64,000 bases of DNA, from assembly GCA_000635495.1 (NCBI GenBank), contig JFLW01000003.1:235855-299854 (forward strand), written 5' to 3'. Below the pieces are notes generated by a model, which was given only the letters and a program-made list of their open reading frames with translations, was not told the origin of the DNA and searched no databases. The position numbers and the translations under genes were made by a program. Below are positions 49,995 to 59,222 of this stretch, in pieces (the first letter of the stretch is position 1; each line of letters begins with the position of its first letter). The stretch is from Prochlorococcus sp. scB243_495K23 (GTDB taxonomy: Bacteria > Cyanobacteriota > Cyanobacteriia > PCC-6307 > Cyanobiaceae).

Positions 49995-51046
49995 TTTGTT
50001 TTTAATGGAAAAGGAGATGGATATGGATTACCTTGTGGACTTAATTTTTCAAAGATTGATTCTAAAGATTGATTTATTCTATTTACTTGTTTGGCTTCAT
50101 TCTTAATTATTGTGTTCCTAATAAGAATTATTTCTTGATTTTTTTCTTTTATATTACACCCTTCGAGAAAAACATTTAACTGAGAATTTTCTTTATAGGT
50201 TTTTAAATATGAAACAGGTGATTTTTCAAAAAATCTTTTTATAAATTCTTTTAAAATAGAATCGAATCTCTTATCCCAATATCTACTTATGGTTAAAGTA
50301 TAAATTTCCTCATTTTGATAATTAATATCTTTTAAAATTGTACATAATACTGAATTTTCATATATTAAGGCACCACTCTTAGAGTTATTTCTTTTAAGAA
50401 TGTCGTCTTTATCAAAATCTAAAATATTTCTTATTAAGGGAGATTGATTTGATCTTATAAAATTAACTATTTTTAATATATTTTGTTTATTAATGTTTTG
50501 GAATTCATTAATTAATGTAAAGGCATTGGTATTTTGATTTGTAGGTTTATTTAGATCAGAACCATCCCAAAGGATTATCTCTCCTAACGGTTGAAAGCCT
50601 AATTCTCTTGAGTTTGATATGAGGTCAACATTATTTATATCTGAATTAATTATCCAACTTGAAGTTTTGATTTCTTTTATTGAGATAGATTTTTTTATCA
50701 AACCTAAAGTTAATTGTTTGTCGGTTAAAGAACACTTGCCATTAATCAACTTGGGGTTAGATATTTTTAAGCAAGTCTCTTTTTTGTTTAAAGGAAAAAT
50801 ATTCAAATAACCAATAATTTCGTTTCCATATATAGCAATTATGCATTTATTTTTATTTTTCTTAAGATTATTTAAAAAAATTTTTAAGTCATCAAAGGTA
50901 TTAATAATAGCCATCTTTAAAAACCAATTATTCAATTCCTTATTTTTAATATCTATTAAAAGGTTAATGTGCCTTATATGAAGTTCTTCAAAAGTTACTT
51001 CCATTCCTTTTTTAGATTGAAAAGAATAAGAGGTATCTTTTTTCAT
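49991..51046 (-). CDS. Probable tandem GNAT-fold protein of unknown substrate
   Basis: 351 residues. Two halves each look like a GNAT acetyltransferase: residues ~15-165 ([26 protein letters not shown], then [19 protein letters not shown]) and ~175-325 ([15 protein letters not shown], then [21 protein letters not shown]). The acetyl-CoA loop Q/RxxGxG/A is not clear in either half, so activity is uncertain. The C-terminal tail is proline-rich ([16 protein letters not shown]). It is coupled to ruvX (4-base overlap) and abuts the CofE-like gene. The family assignment rests on strand pattern only. Confidence 0.55.
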   Translation of the reverse strand: MKKDTSYSFQSKKGMEVTFEELHIRHINLLIDIKNKELNNWFLKMAIINTFDDLKIFLNNLKKNKNKCIIAIYGNEIIGYLNIFPLNKKETCLKISNPKLINGKCSLTDKQLTLGLIKKSISIKEIKTSSWIINSDINNVDLISNSRELGFQPLGEIILWDGSDLNKPTNQNTNAFTLINEFQNINKQNILKIVNFIRSNQSPLIRNILDFDKDDILKRNNSKSGALIYENSVLCTILKDINYQNEEIYTLTISRYWDKRFDSILKEFIKRFFEKSPVSYLKTYKENSQLNVFLEGCNIKEKNQEIILIRNTIIKNEAKQVNRINQSLESIFEKLSPQGNPYPSPFPLKTK

Positions 51047-52213
51047 TTACTTTTTTTCTCTTATTAATACTATAGGGGTTTTTTCATCTCCATTGCCAGC
51101 TGGATTAGATATTAAGTTTCTTTTGAGTATTTTATTTAATGTTTTATTTGAACTAGCTAAGACTTTTACACCTCCAAGATCATTAACATCGACTACAGCA
51201 ACATCTATATTTAGATATTTCGAGACCTCCTTACAAAATAAATCCGCATTGAGAGGACCCATAACTATACTCTTGTCGTAGGGTGTAACTGTGCCGCTTA
51301 TATCATCAATGAGGGATGATTCTGAACCAGTTAACCTATAAAACATACCTTTAATCCCAACTAATTTGAAGAGACATCCAACAAAAAGTGCAAAGGTTAT
51401 TCTTGTGACTCCGATTTTATTTATTAATAATTGCATGCCGCAAGCAGTTGCAAGACTGCTTGTAGGGTGAAAAAAATAACATAAAGCTTTCGAAAATAAA
51501 CTATATTCTAAATTTTGAGGGGAAATATATCTATTTTGCATAATCGCTAGCGGACTCTCACCGATAGTTAAAATATCATTTTTTTCTACAATTTCTTTGC
51601 AGTATTCAATCACAGTATTTACTGGGTTATCAAAGCAACCAAGTAAATCAGTTTTAATAGCAAAAGCTTTATATTTATTATTTATTGGAATTTCAAAAAT
51701 TTCTTTCGCCCTTTGTTTGTGACCATCTAAATTAATTAAGAAACAATCCTTATTATTTGAAATGCCAAAATGTCCATAGTTCTCCCAATATATTTTTAAC
51801 CATAGATATTTTATTTTTTTTCTAAAATTATTATTACTAAATTTATATATGATTCTTACAAATAATTCTGAATTTGACTTGATAATTGTTGTTGGCCAGT
51901 AATTATTTAAATTCTTAATTTTATTATTTTCATATATATAAATATCTTCTTGATAATTAAAATTTTGGCAATATTCGTTACCTTTACTTTTAAAAAAATC
52001 TAATTCAAAATTTATATTAGAAACCATCGTCTCTTTGGTTTTACTTTGATTAGTTATTTTTAAATCAATAATTAATTCGTTTAAACCATCCTTTTTTTTG
52101 ATTTTGTAATTTATAGGTACCAAATTTAACATTGATTTGGGTGAGTTTTTAATATATAAATCTGAAAGAATTAAAAAAATTAAAAAGACTAAGAGGATAT
52201 TTATTAATATCAT
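51047..52213 (-). CDS. CofE/F420-0:gamma-glutamyl ligase-like membrane-anchored protein
   Basis: 388 residues. One N-terminal membrane helix (2-20) and a beta-rich region (~30-165) are followed by a domain resembling F420-0:gamma-glutamyl ligase: KAFAIKTDLLGCFDNPVNTVIEYCKEIVEKNDILTIGESPLAIMQNR, then SLIDDISGTVTPYDKSIVMGPLNADLF and AVVDVNDLGGVKVLASS. Cyanobacteria of this kind are not known to make F420, so the true substrate is open. It lies between a thioredoxin-fold protein and the GNAT-like gene. Confidence 0.75.
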   Translation of the reverse strand: MILINILLVFLIFLILSDLYIKNSPKSMLNLVPINYKIKKKDGLNELIIDLKITNQSKTKETMVSNINFELDFFKSKGNEYCQNFNYQEDIYIYENNKIKNLNNYWPTTIIKSNSELFVRIIYKFSNNNFRKKIKYLWLKIYWENYGHFGISNNKDCFLINLDGHKQRAKEIFEIPINNKYKAFAIKTDLLGCFDNPVNTVIEYCKEIVEKNDILTIGESPLAIMQNRYISPQNLEYSLFSKALCYFFHPTSSLATACGMQLLINKIGVTRITFALFVGCLFKLVGIKGMFYRLTGSESSLIDDISGTVTPYDKSIVMGPLNADLFCKEVSKYLNIDVAVVDVNDLGGVKVLASSNKTLNKILKRNLISNPAGNGDEKTPIVLIREKK

Positions 52214-52222
52214 TTTTTTAAA

Positions 52223-52771
52223 TTAATTTTTGTTTTTATCTTTTTTTTCAGAAATAATACTGTTGTATTCATTAAAACTTTCTAGAGAAAACGTCGTATC
52301 TTCTATATCAATTCCCTTTAGTGCTCCTATAACTTTGTTTAATTCATCTATATTAATCATTCCATTTTTATCATATTGCACTTCTCCATCACTATTTAAA
52401 ATAATGGTTTGTGGAATTAATCCGTTCCAATAATAATTAGGTTCATTTCTAAGATCAGACTTTTCTTTATCCTGTAATTCATCAGTAGTTAAAGCAATGA
52501 TATCTATATTATTTCTCCATATCAAATCTAAACCGGATATTACAGGAGCCATAGCTTTACTATCTGAACTGTCGTCAAGATAAAAAAATAAAACTGCGAC
52601 TCTTTTATTTTTTAATGATTCCTGAAGAGTTGTCTGGGGAGGGACTATAGCCCCATTACCTGCGTATATAGGAAAGATGTTGCCATCGTAACTATCAGAA
52701 TCTCTTGTGGCATTTGCTTTATATGGACTTAAGAAAATTAATGCTATTAGGATCCATTGAACTATTTTCAT
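52223..52771 (-). CDS. Exported thioredoxin-fold protein lacking the CxxC
   Basis: 182 residues. A signal peptide (IVQWILIALIFLSPYKANA) is followed by a thioredoxin-like core: AVLFFYLDDSSDSKAMAPVISGLDLIW, IDIIALTTDEL, PQTIILNSDGEVQYDKNG. The redox CxxC is replaced by DSSDSK, so it is not a disulfide reductase. This matches a lumenal cyanobacterial/plastid family linked to photosystem I accumulation, a link I recall but cannot check. It is 14 bases downstream of the DUF3685 gene. Confidence 0.7.
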   Translation of the reverse strand: MKIVQWILIALIFLSPYKANATRDSDSYDGNIFPIYAGNGAIVPPQTTLQESLKNKRVAVLFFYLDDSSDSKAMAPVISGLDLIWRNNIDIIALTTDELQDKEKSDLRNEPNYYWNGLIPQTIILNSDGEVQYDKNGMINIDELNKVIGALKGIDIEDTTFSLESFNEYNSIISEKKDKNKN

Positions 52772-52785
52772 TAAAGTTTAAAAAC

Positions 52786-54402
52786 TTACTTTGAACTTGA
52801 TCTTCCTAATCCTTGAAGGATTCCTTTCCCAACTAAACCGATAGCTTTGCCAACGACCTTAGTAAGGAAAGTTACGAAAAGATTACCGATATATTTTACA
52901 GCAACTTCTAACTGAGGTGCTACGGCATCTCTTATCTCAACTAACAATGTAACTTGTTTTTGTAGCCATTCTAGATTCTCTAATTCTTTCTCCCTATTTT
53001 CATTTTTGAAGTATCGGGTAAATTTATTATTGATAATATCAATATATTCTCGTTTACTCTCATACAAGTAGATAGGCATATAAATATAATCATGCCAGCG
53101 ATTGTAGTTATTAATATTATTTCTAAATCTTTCAAAATTTCTTGTCGATTGTAATTCGGGATTTATAAGTACAGTCCTTAATTCAGGCCAAGAAGAACAA
53201 ATATTAAAGATTTCAGAAGCTAATAAATTACAGTTCCTTATTGTCCAATTTGAAATAATATTTTCAAGGATCAAAAACGATTCTGTTTCATATAGAGGGA
53301 GTAATTTTCCATCATAGTCAAGAGCTTCATTTTTAATAATTGGCTCAATAAACATTATTGATTCATGTGATTCTCTATCTATCTCTTCGCAACTTACTTC
53401 ACTATAAATAAAATCATTTATTGAAATAGACTCCCCTCCTTTTTTTAATCTAAAATAGCTGTCTGTAATATTTGAAATTGTATTGACTTTAAGTTCTTTT
53501 ATAAGAGAATTTAAATCATCTTTAAAATCTTTTTCCTTATAGTTTTCCTTAATATTTTTTACTAAATTATCTAACTCATCTAACATTTTGCAAATTAGTC
53601 GCGAAATAAATTCTTTCTTTATCCCAGAAAGAATTATTGATGAATTATTAAATTCAACCTGTAAGTTATCTGAGCTATACCTTTCTTTTAGTCTATCTAA
53701 AATTAAATTAAATATTTCTGTGGTGTTTTTATCTTTAATGAATACAGTGTTCTTATTTTCAAGATTAATTTTGTTTTCACTGTAAACTGCCTCTGTATAA
53801 AGTTCTAGTGAATTACCCCATAAGAAAATTAGAAAAGATTTTGCAGTAATAAGTTCTCTTAATCTTCCTTTTAAAATGAATTTATAAAATTCTGGTGTTG
53901 AATCAGAGTTGACATATTTGAAAATATAATTAATTTCAGAATCTATTTGTTTAAGACCTGAAGTTAGAATTTTTTGACTAAAAGACGGAGGTTTATTTTT
54001 GTTAAATTTAACTTGGGAATTATTTTCAATATCAAATACCCTTCCTCCATTTAAAATGGTACCAATAGATTCAAGAACTTTTTCCGCACTGGGATTTAAA
54101 AGAAAACCTTCAGCATTTAACGATGGAAGGTTATTTGCTTCATAAACAAATTCGCCAGAGAGAATTATAAGAAACTTTGACTCATCATATCTTTCTCTTA
54201 ATTTTAATAATTCTAACCTTATAAGATCTTCAGATTGGAAATTAAGAACATTCCATATAACTAAATCCGGAGTTTTATCAGCTGTTCCATCATTAAAATT
54301 AATGTCTAAATTTTGATCTAGTGATGTTAATTTAAGCGATAAAGATTCTGCTATTAAGCTTGGAGCAATAATCAATATCGGTTTTTTTGAAATTAATTCC
54401 AA
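52786..54402 (-). CDS. DUF3685/Ycf55-like protein with a pseudo-receiver start
   Basis: 538 residues. The first ~120 look like a response-regulator receiver (ILIIAPSLIAESLSLKL, LVIWNVLNF, FLIILSGEF, GFLLNPSAEKVLESI) with the phosphorylatable Asp apparently missing. The rest is a large mixed alpha/beta domain, ending in a coiled segment and a glycine-rich tail (VVGKAIGLVGKGILQGLGRSSSK) that could sit on a membrane. Cyanobacteria and red-algal plastids (Ycf55) share such proteins; the function is unknown. It starts the minus-strand run feeding towards leuB. Confidence 0.7.
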   Translation of the reverse strand: MELISKKPILIIAPSLIAESLSLKLTSLDQNLDINFNDGTADKTPDLVIWNVLNFQSEDLIRLELLKLRERYDESKFLIILSGEFVYEANNLPSLNAEGFLLNPSAEKVLESIGTILNGGRVFDIENNSQVKFNKNKPPSFSQKILTSGLKQIDSEINYIFKYVNSDSTPEFYKFILKGRLRELITAKSFLIFLWGNSLELYTEAVYSENKINLENKNTVFIKDKNTTEIFNLILDRLKERYSSDNLQVEFNNSSIILSGIKKEFISRLICKMLDELDNLVKNIKENYKEKDFKDDLNSLIKELKVNTISNITDSYFRLKKGGESISINDFIYSEVSCEEIDRESHESIMFIEPIIKNEALDYDGKLLPLYETESFLILENIISNWTIRNCNLLASEIFNICSSWPELRTVLINPELQSTRNFERFRNNINNYNRWHDYIYMPIYLYESKREYIDIINNKFTRYFKNENREKELENLEWLQKQVTLLVEIRDAVAPQLEVAVKYIGNLFVTFLTKVVGKAIGLVGKGILQGLGRSSSK

Positions 54403-54481
54403 GAGTAGATTTATTATCTCTTATACAAAATTAACTAACAATTACTGCAAATACCAGCCTTAAATCGATTTTTATACTCTT

Positions 54482-55249
54482 TTAGGCGTAGTAATTTCTG
54501 TTTAAATCAAAGTCATTTAATCTCTCTGATGACAATACATTATTAGCTTCGTTGATCGTGAATTTATTTTCATAAAGAGCTTTACCTACAATTACTCCAA
54601 AGAGTCCAGAGTTTTCAAATTTTACTAACGATAATAAATCAGAAATTGAACCAACACCTCCTGAGGCTATTACTGGAATATCTGTAATTTCAAGTATGCT
54701 TTTTATGAATTCTTCATTTGTCCCTTCTAACGTCCCATCTGTATTTATATCTGTAACAATAAAACTAGCAATTTTAAATGAAGAAAACTCCTTTACTAGA
54801 TCTGTGGCAAAAATATTAGATTGCTCAAGCCACCCCCTTGTACTAGCTTTTCCATCTTTTGCATCTATCCCAACAATTATCCTTCCAGGAAATTTATTTG
54901 ATAAGTCTTTAACTAGCTCTTTATTTTCTATTGCAGAGGTTCCCATGATAACTTTCTCAATACCATAAGAAAATAATTGCTCTATCCTTTCTTGAGACCT
55001 TATCCCCCCACCTATTTGAATTGGTATGTTAACTGTTTTTGCAATCTTTTTTATTGATTCATCGTTTGTTGGAGATCCAGATTTTGCAGCATCCAAATCA
55101 ACTATATGTATATATTTTGCCCCTTCGCTTTCCCAAAATTTCGCTTGCTCATGAGGCTCTTTGGTGAAGTCTTTTCTTTTATTAAAGTCGCCTTTAAAAA
55201 GCCTCACACACTTACCATTCATTAAATCAATTGCTGGAATTAGGTCCAT
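54482..55249 (-). CDS. hisA: ProFAR isomerase HisA
   Basis: 255 residues, TIM barrel: DLIPAIDLMNGKCVRLFKGDFN (first catalytic Asp), GGGIRSQERIEQL, VGIDAKDGKASTRGW, FIVTDINTDGTLEGTN (second catalytic Asp) and VIASGGVGS. It isomerises ProFAR in histidine synthesis. It is divergent from the epimerase gene by about 90 bases and separated from DUF3685 by 79 bases. Confidence 0.96.
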   Translation of the reverse strand: MDLIPAIDLMNGKCVRLFKGDFNKRKDFTKEPHEQAKFWESEGAKYIHIVDLDAAKSGSPTNDESIKKIAKTVNIPIQIGGGIRSQERIEQLFSYGIEKVIMGTSAIENKELVKDLSNKFPGRIIVGIDAKDGKASTRGWLEQSNIFATDLVKEFSSFKIASFIVTDINTDGTLEGTNEEFIKSILEITDIPVIASGGVGSISDLLSLVKFENSGLFGVIVGKALYENKFTINEANNVLSSERLNDFDLNRNYYA

Positions 55250-55341
55250 AGAATCATCCTTTTCATTAATTGCTTATTAGTAGTACTATTCAATATGTAA
55301 TTCTATTTAAGATTACTACTTCAGTTAAATATTTTTTGAAT

Positions 55342-56262
55342 ATGAAAATTCTTGTAATGGGTGGCACTAGATTTGTTGGCAAGTCTTTGGTTGGAAAGTT
55401 ATTAAGTAAAAATTATGATATTGATATTTTCACGAGAGGTAATAAAAGTAATCCTAAAAAAACAAATTTAATTAAGGGTGATAGAAATAATTCAGAAGAT
55501 ATCGTCAAGCTAAGAAATGGAAAGTATGACGTTGTTTTTGATATTTCTGGACGAGAGCTAGAACAAACTAAACTTCTTATAGAAAATTTAGATAATTCTT
55601 TCCAGAGATATATATATGTCAGCTCTGCAGGTGTTTATAAAGATAATTGTGAACTACCCTTATCCGAAGTTGATCCAATTGATCCAGAAAGTAGGCATAA
55701 AGGAAAGTTTGAGACAGAAAATTGGTTAAAAAAACAAAAAATTCCTTTTACAAGTTTTAGACCTACTTATATATATGGACCAGGAAATTATAATAAAATT
55801 GAAAATTGGTTTTTTGAAAGGTTATTTGCCAACAAATCTATACCAATCCCTGGTGACGGTTCTTTAATTACTCAGCTAGGCCATGTTTCGGATCTAACTG
55901 ATGTAATGATTAGGTGCATAAATTTTGAAAATTCCAAAAATAATATTTACAATTGTTCAGGTGAAAAAGGAGTAACAATCAAGGGTTTAATTTATTTCTG
56001 TGCGAACGTTCTTGGATTAAACCAAAATGAGATTTCTTTAAGAACATTTGATTATCAAAAATTAGATCCTAAGTCTCGAAAGGGATTTCCAATTAGATTA
56101 AATCATTATCAGACTGATATCTCTAAGATAAAACGTGATTTAGAGTGGGCACCAACTTTTGATCTACTTAATGGTCTAAAGGATAGTTTTGTGAATGATT
56201 TTAATAATAAAAAGAGTGAGGAGTTTGATGAAAATTCAGATAATATTCTTTTTAATTCTTAA
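55342..56262 (+). CDS. CSP41-like atypical NAD-dependent epimerase
   Basis: 306 residues from ATG 55342. The Rossmann start is ILVMGGTRFVGKSLVGKLL, followed by VFDISGRELEQTKLLIE, YVSSAGVYKDN and RPTYIYGPGNY. This is the extended-SDR subgroup related to the chloroplast stem-loop-binding protein CSP41, which in plastids associates with RNA and ribosomes. The usual YxxxK is replaced by a histidine-lysine arrangement (SRHKGKFETE), so sugar-epimerase activity is doubtful. An open frame extends 24 residues upstream but lacks family similarity. Confidence 0.82.
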   Translation: MKILVMGGTRFVGKSLVGKLLSKNYDIDIFTRGNKSNPKKTNLIKGDRNNSEDIVKLRNGKYDVVFDISGRELEQTKLLIENLDNSFQRYIYVSSAGVYKDNCELPLSEVDPIDPESRHKGKFETENWLKKQKIPFTSFRPTYIYGPGNYNKIENWFFERLFANKSIPIPGDGSLITQLGHVSDLTDVMIRCINFENSKNNIYNCSGEKGVTIKGLIYFCANVLGLNQNEISLRTFDYQKLDPKSRKGFPIRLNHYQTDISKIKRDLEWAPTFDLLNGLKDSFVNDFNNKKSEEFDENSDNILFNS

Positions 56263-56775
56263 ATAGCCTAATAAAGTCACAAAAGCCAGGATGAATCCTA
56301 ACCAATAAAAAATTAAAGCCAAATTATTCAATAAGCTAATTTTTAATGGTGTAAAGAAGGTAATTACTGAAATAAAAAAGAAAAATGTTTTATATTTTCC
56401 TAAAATTGATGCTGGTAAACCGTCTTTTGAAGAGTTCCTTAGGCTAGAGATAATTAATTCTCTAAATAAAATTAATGACAAAGACCAGAAGGGTATAAAA
56501 TTATTTTTACAAAGGAAGGTCAAAGGAATTAAATAGAATACTTTATCGCTTAAGGGATCAAGAATAGCTCCTAATCTGGTTTTAAGATTAAATTTCCTTG
56601 CAATTAACCCGTCAAAATAATCAGTTAAGCCTCCAATAATGATCAATATAAAGACATAAAAAGGTCTGTTAATTTCCATAAAAAGTATTAATGGAAATAC
56701 AAGGAAAAGGCGAGATATCGATAATAAATTGGGAATATTCAATGCCAAATTTTTAAGATTTTTTCTTAATAACAA
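56236..56775 (-). CDS. pgsA: CDP-diacylglycerol--glycerol-3-phosphate 3-phosphatidyltransferase
   Basis: 179 residues, TTG start. Several membrane helices surround the CDP-alcohol phosphotransferase motif DYFDGLIARKFNLKTRLGAILDPLSDK, which has all three key Asp residues. It makes phosphatidylglycerol phosphate, the precursor of phosphatidylglycerol, an essential photosystem lipid. The gene overlaps the end of the convergent epimerase gene by 27 bases. Confidence 0.94.
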   Translation of the reverse strand: MLLRKNLKNLALNIPNLLSISRLFLVFPLILFMEINRPFYVFILIIIGGLTDYFDGLIARKFNLKTRLGAILDPLSDKVFYLIPLTFLCKNNFIPFWSLSLILFRELIISSLRNSSKDGLPASILGKYKTFFFFISVITFFTPLKISLLNNLALIFYWLGFILAFVTLLGYLRIKKNII

Positions 56776-56959
56776 ATTAGTTTTTGTATATAAAAAATAT
56801 ATTACACTCTCAACAAGTCATAATTTTTAGTAAAAATTTTAAATAGTTTTTGATGCTAGATTTTAAAATTTAATTTAAATCTGAATCCTAAAGATTATAA
56901 ACTCAACTTCTCTATATGAATGATGATGTTTTATATTACAAAATTATTCCTTATATGTA

Positions 56960-57571
56960 ATGCAGCCTCATAGCCTAAAGCTATTTCCAGAATCTGATTT
57001 GATAAATTCAATTAAAGAATATTCTTTATCGAATAATTTATACGGGTATGTTTCTGGAGTGGTTGGTAATCTTAGAACAGTTTGTATTCAATGCCCAGGT
57101 AATCAAGAGATAAATAAATTTGAAGGAAATCTAGAGATAGTTTCTTTAAACGGACATTTTAATAAAGGAGATGTTCATTTACATTTAAGTTTTGCAGATG
57201 AGGGATGTAATGTGTTTGGCGGGCATCTTGAGGAGGGATGTATTGTAAAAAAAGGTGCTGATATATTATTACTTTCTTTTGAACAGAAAATTATTAATAT
57301 CTCAAATCATGATTTAATCACTAATGAATTACGTTTAAAAGTATATATTTTAAAGGATTGTCCTTGGTCTAAAAGAGCAATTAGGTTGCTTAATTCTTTC
57401 TCAATCCCTCATGAAGTTACTCTAATAGACAATGATGATAGCTTTCAAAAAATTATGGCTCAAAGTAGCCATAATACTTTCCCTCAAATATTTTTGGATA
57501 ATAAATTTTTTGGAGGATATGATGAACTTTCAGAACAAGCAAAATTGGATAACTTAATTTCATTTAAGTAA
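56960..57571 (+). CDS. PCC/DUF296 domain fused to a monothiol glutaredoxin-like domain
   Basis: 203 residues in two parts. Residues ~1-115 match the PCC (DUF296) fold seen in plant AT-hook proteins and bacterial stand-alone proteins: YGYVSGVVGNLRTVCI, IVSLNGHFNKGDVHLHLSFADEGCNVFGGHL, with conserved histidines. Residues ~127-203 are glutaredoxin-like: KVYILKDCPWSKRAIRLLNS (active site CPWS, single thiol), then TFPQIFLDNKFFGGYDEL for glutathione contact. A DNA-binding or metal role for the first half and redox/Fe-S for the second are both open. The 184-base upstream gap shows no clear operator. Confidence 0.83.
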   Translation: MQPHSLKLFPESDLINSIKEYSLSNNLYGYVSGVVGNLRTVCIQCPGNQEINKFEGNLEIVSLNGHFNKGDVHLHLSFADEGCNVFGGHLEEGCIVKKGADILLLSFEQKIINISNHDLITNELRLKVYILKDCPWSKRAIRLLNSFSIPHEVTLIDNDDSFQKIMAQSSHNTFPQIFLDNKFFGGYDELSEQAKLDNLISFK

Positions 57572-57581
57572 TCTAAATTTT

Positions 57582-57770
57582 TTAACTTTCACGATTAGTA
57601 AGCTTTTCAGCAACTAATTCGTCCTCTAACTGCTTTATTAATCTTGATACAAGACTTTGAAATTCTGGTTGACAGCCTTTAAATGCAGCTTTATGTCTTA
57701 TTGGCTCATTTCTAGTTCTTAAATCAGTAAGCATTAATTGTAATGCGTCAATTTTGGAATTTATTTTCAT
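57582..57770 (-). CDS. Small conserved-type helical protein
   Basis: 62 residues, entirely helical with regular charge spacing (KIDALQLMLTDLRTRNEPIRHKAAF, then EFQSLVSRLIKQLEDELVAEKL). It has one cysteine and no membrane helix. Composition and codon use look like a real gene, and it sits in a 225-base space between two assigned genes. I do not recognise a family. It starts 26 bases downstream of the SDR stop on the same strand. Confidence 0.7.
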   Translation of the reverse strand: MKINSKIDALQLMLTDLRTRNEPIRHKAAFKGCQPEFQSLVSRLIKQLEDELVAEKLTNRES

Positions 57771-57796
57771 AGTTTTAATTTATATATTTACATCTT

Positions 57797-58456
57797 TTAA
57801 ATCATTTGCATAGCTTTTTTAAAAGATATCTTTTTATTATCATTCGAACTTGTAACTTCAATTAATTTATTTATGGATTCTTTGTTTTTTAAAGAATCTA
57901 TACAACATTGCGCAACTAATCTTCTTGGGATTGATCCATTAATTTGAGTATCCTCTTTTGAATAATTTATATTTTCTGATTTAATATCTTCATTTTCCTT
58001 TAATCCTCCAGGTCTAATAATAGTCCAGTCAAAATTTGAATTACGTAGAAAGTTTTCACCTAATTTCTTCCATATAAGAATTAAACCAAATAAGTTTAAT
58101 GGGTGAAATAATTTACCAGTACAAAGGGAACTAACTAAAATAACCCTTTTAATACCAACTCTTTTGCAACTCTCTAATTGCCTGTATACACCTAATGCAT
58201 CAACCTTTGCAGGACCAGTTAAATCTAATGATGCTCTCGCTCCAGTAGCAATTATCAAGGCATCAATATCTTTAAATGCTTCATCAAGTTCCCCTTTTTT
58301 GTCTAATGAAACCCTAATTGTTTCTAAACGCTCTAGTCCTGTTGAGACTTTTGAATTCTTTCTAATGATTTGCCTTACTTTATATCCTTTCTTAACTGCT
58401 TCTTCGGAAATTCTATAACCTGTTTTCCCCGATGCACCAGTAATTGCTATTTTCAT
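57797..58456 (-). CDS. Atypical SDR (NAD(P)-binding) protein
   Basis: 219 residues: KIAITGASGKTGYRISEEAVKKGY binds the dinucleotide, then ALIIATGARASLDLTGPAKVD and GIKRVILVSSLCTGK, and the WTIIRPGGL motif of the NmrA-like/atypical SDR group. Relatives in plants and cyanobacteria include proteins around chlorophyll and quinone metabolism, but no substrate can be inferred. It follows nth by 35 bases on the same strand. Confidence 0.87.
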   Translation of the reverse strand: MKIAITGASGKTGYRISEEAVKKGYKVRQIIRKNSKVSTGLERLETIRVSLDKKGELDEAFKDIDALIIATGARASLDLTGPAKVDALGVYRQLESCKRVGIKRVILVSSLCTGKLFHPLNLFGLILIWKKLGENFLRNSNFDWTIIRPGGLKENEDIKSENINYSKEDTQINGSIPRRLVAQCCIDSLKNKESINKLIEVTSSNDNKKISFKKAMQMI

Positions 58457-58491
58457 GATTAAAAATCTAATTTAAATATTATATAAATTTC

Positions 58492-59145
58492 TTAAGGCTT
58501 TTTACATATAAATTTCTTTTTTCTTTTGGGATAAAGAGTGCGACATAAATAACATTTTGTTCCATCACAGCCTCTTGCAGTACAGTATTCTCTGCCATAA
58601 AAGATTATTTGCAAATGTAAAGTATTCCAATCATTAATAGGAAATATTTTTTTTAGGTCTTTTTCTGTTTGAACTACGCTATCGCCATTTGATAGGCCCC
58701 ATCTTTGCGCCAACCTGTGTATATGAGTATCTACTGGGAATGAAGGTATTTTAAACACTTGGGACATTACAACTGATGCTGTTTTATGACCTACCCCTGG
58801 AAGAGATTCAAGCTTCTCAAAAGAATCTGGGACCGTAGCATTATGCTTCTCAATCAATAATTTAGATAAGTTATAGATGTTCTTTGATTTTTGATTAGAT
58901 AGACCTAAAAATTTTATGTATTCGTAAATGCCATTAATACCTAGCTGCATCATCTTTTCTGGATTATCTGCAACTTTAAATAAGTTTTTTGTTAATTCAT
59001 TAACTTTCTTATCTGTTGATTGAGCACTTAAAACTACGGCGACTAGAAGAGTATATGCATTTGTATGATCAAGGGGTATTGGAGGCGATGGATATAGCTT
59101 TTTGAGTTCCTTGCGTATTATTTCTGCTCTTTCAGACTTTCTCAT
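58492..59145 (-). CDS. nth: Endonuclease III
   Basis: 217 residues with the helix-hairpin-helix GLESLPGVGHKTASVVMSQ-like element (here EKLESLPGVGHKTASVV), the catalytic Lys in it, the Asp in FPVDTHIHRLAQRWG, and the [4Fe-4S] ligands C-x6-C-x2-C-x5-C at the C terminus (CTARGCDGTKCYLCR region). It removes oxidised pyrimidines from DNA. It is another iron-sulfur protein, beside the iron-related genes to its right. Confidence 0.96.
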   Translation of the reverse strand: MRKSERAEIIRKELKKLYPSPPIPLDHTNAYTLLVAVVLSAQSTDKKVNELTKNLFKVADNPEKMMQLGINGIYEYIKFLGLSNQKSKNIYNLSKLLIEKHNATVPDSFEKLESLPGVGHKTASVVMSQVFKIPSFPVDTHIHRLAQRWGLSNGDSVVQTEKDLKKIFPINDWNTLHLQIIFYGREYCTARGCDGTKCYLCRTLYPKRKKKFICKKP

Positions 59146-59222
59146 TAAATTTGAAAATTAAATGGTGTATAAAATTATACATAGGATATTTTAGGTGAAT
59201 ATTTTCTGCTAACTTAATATAT

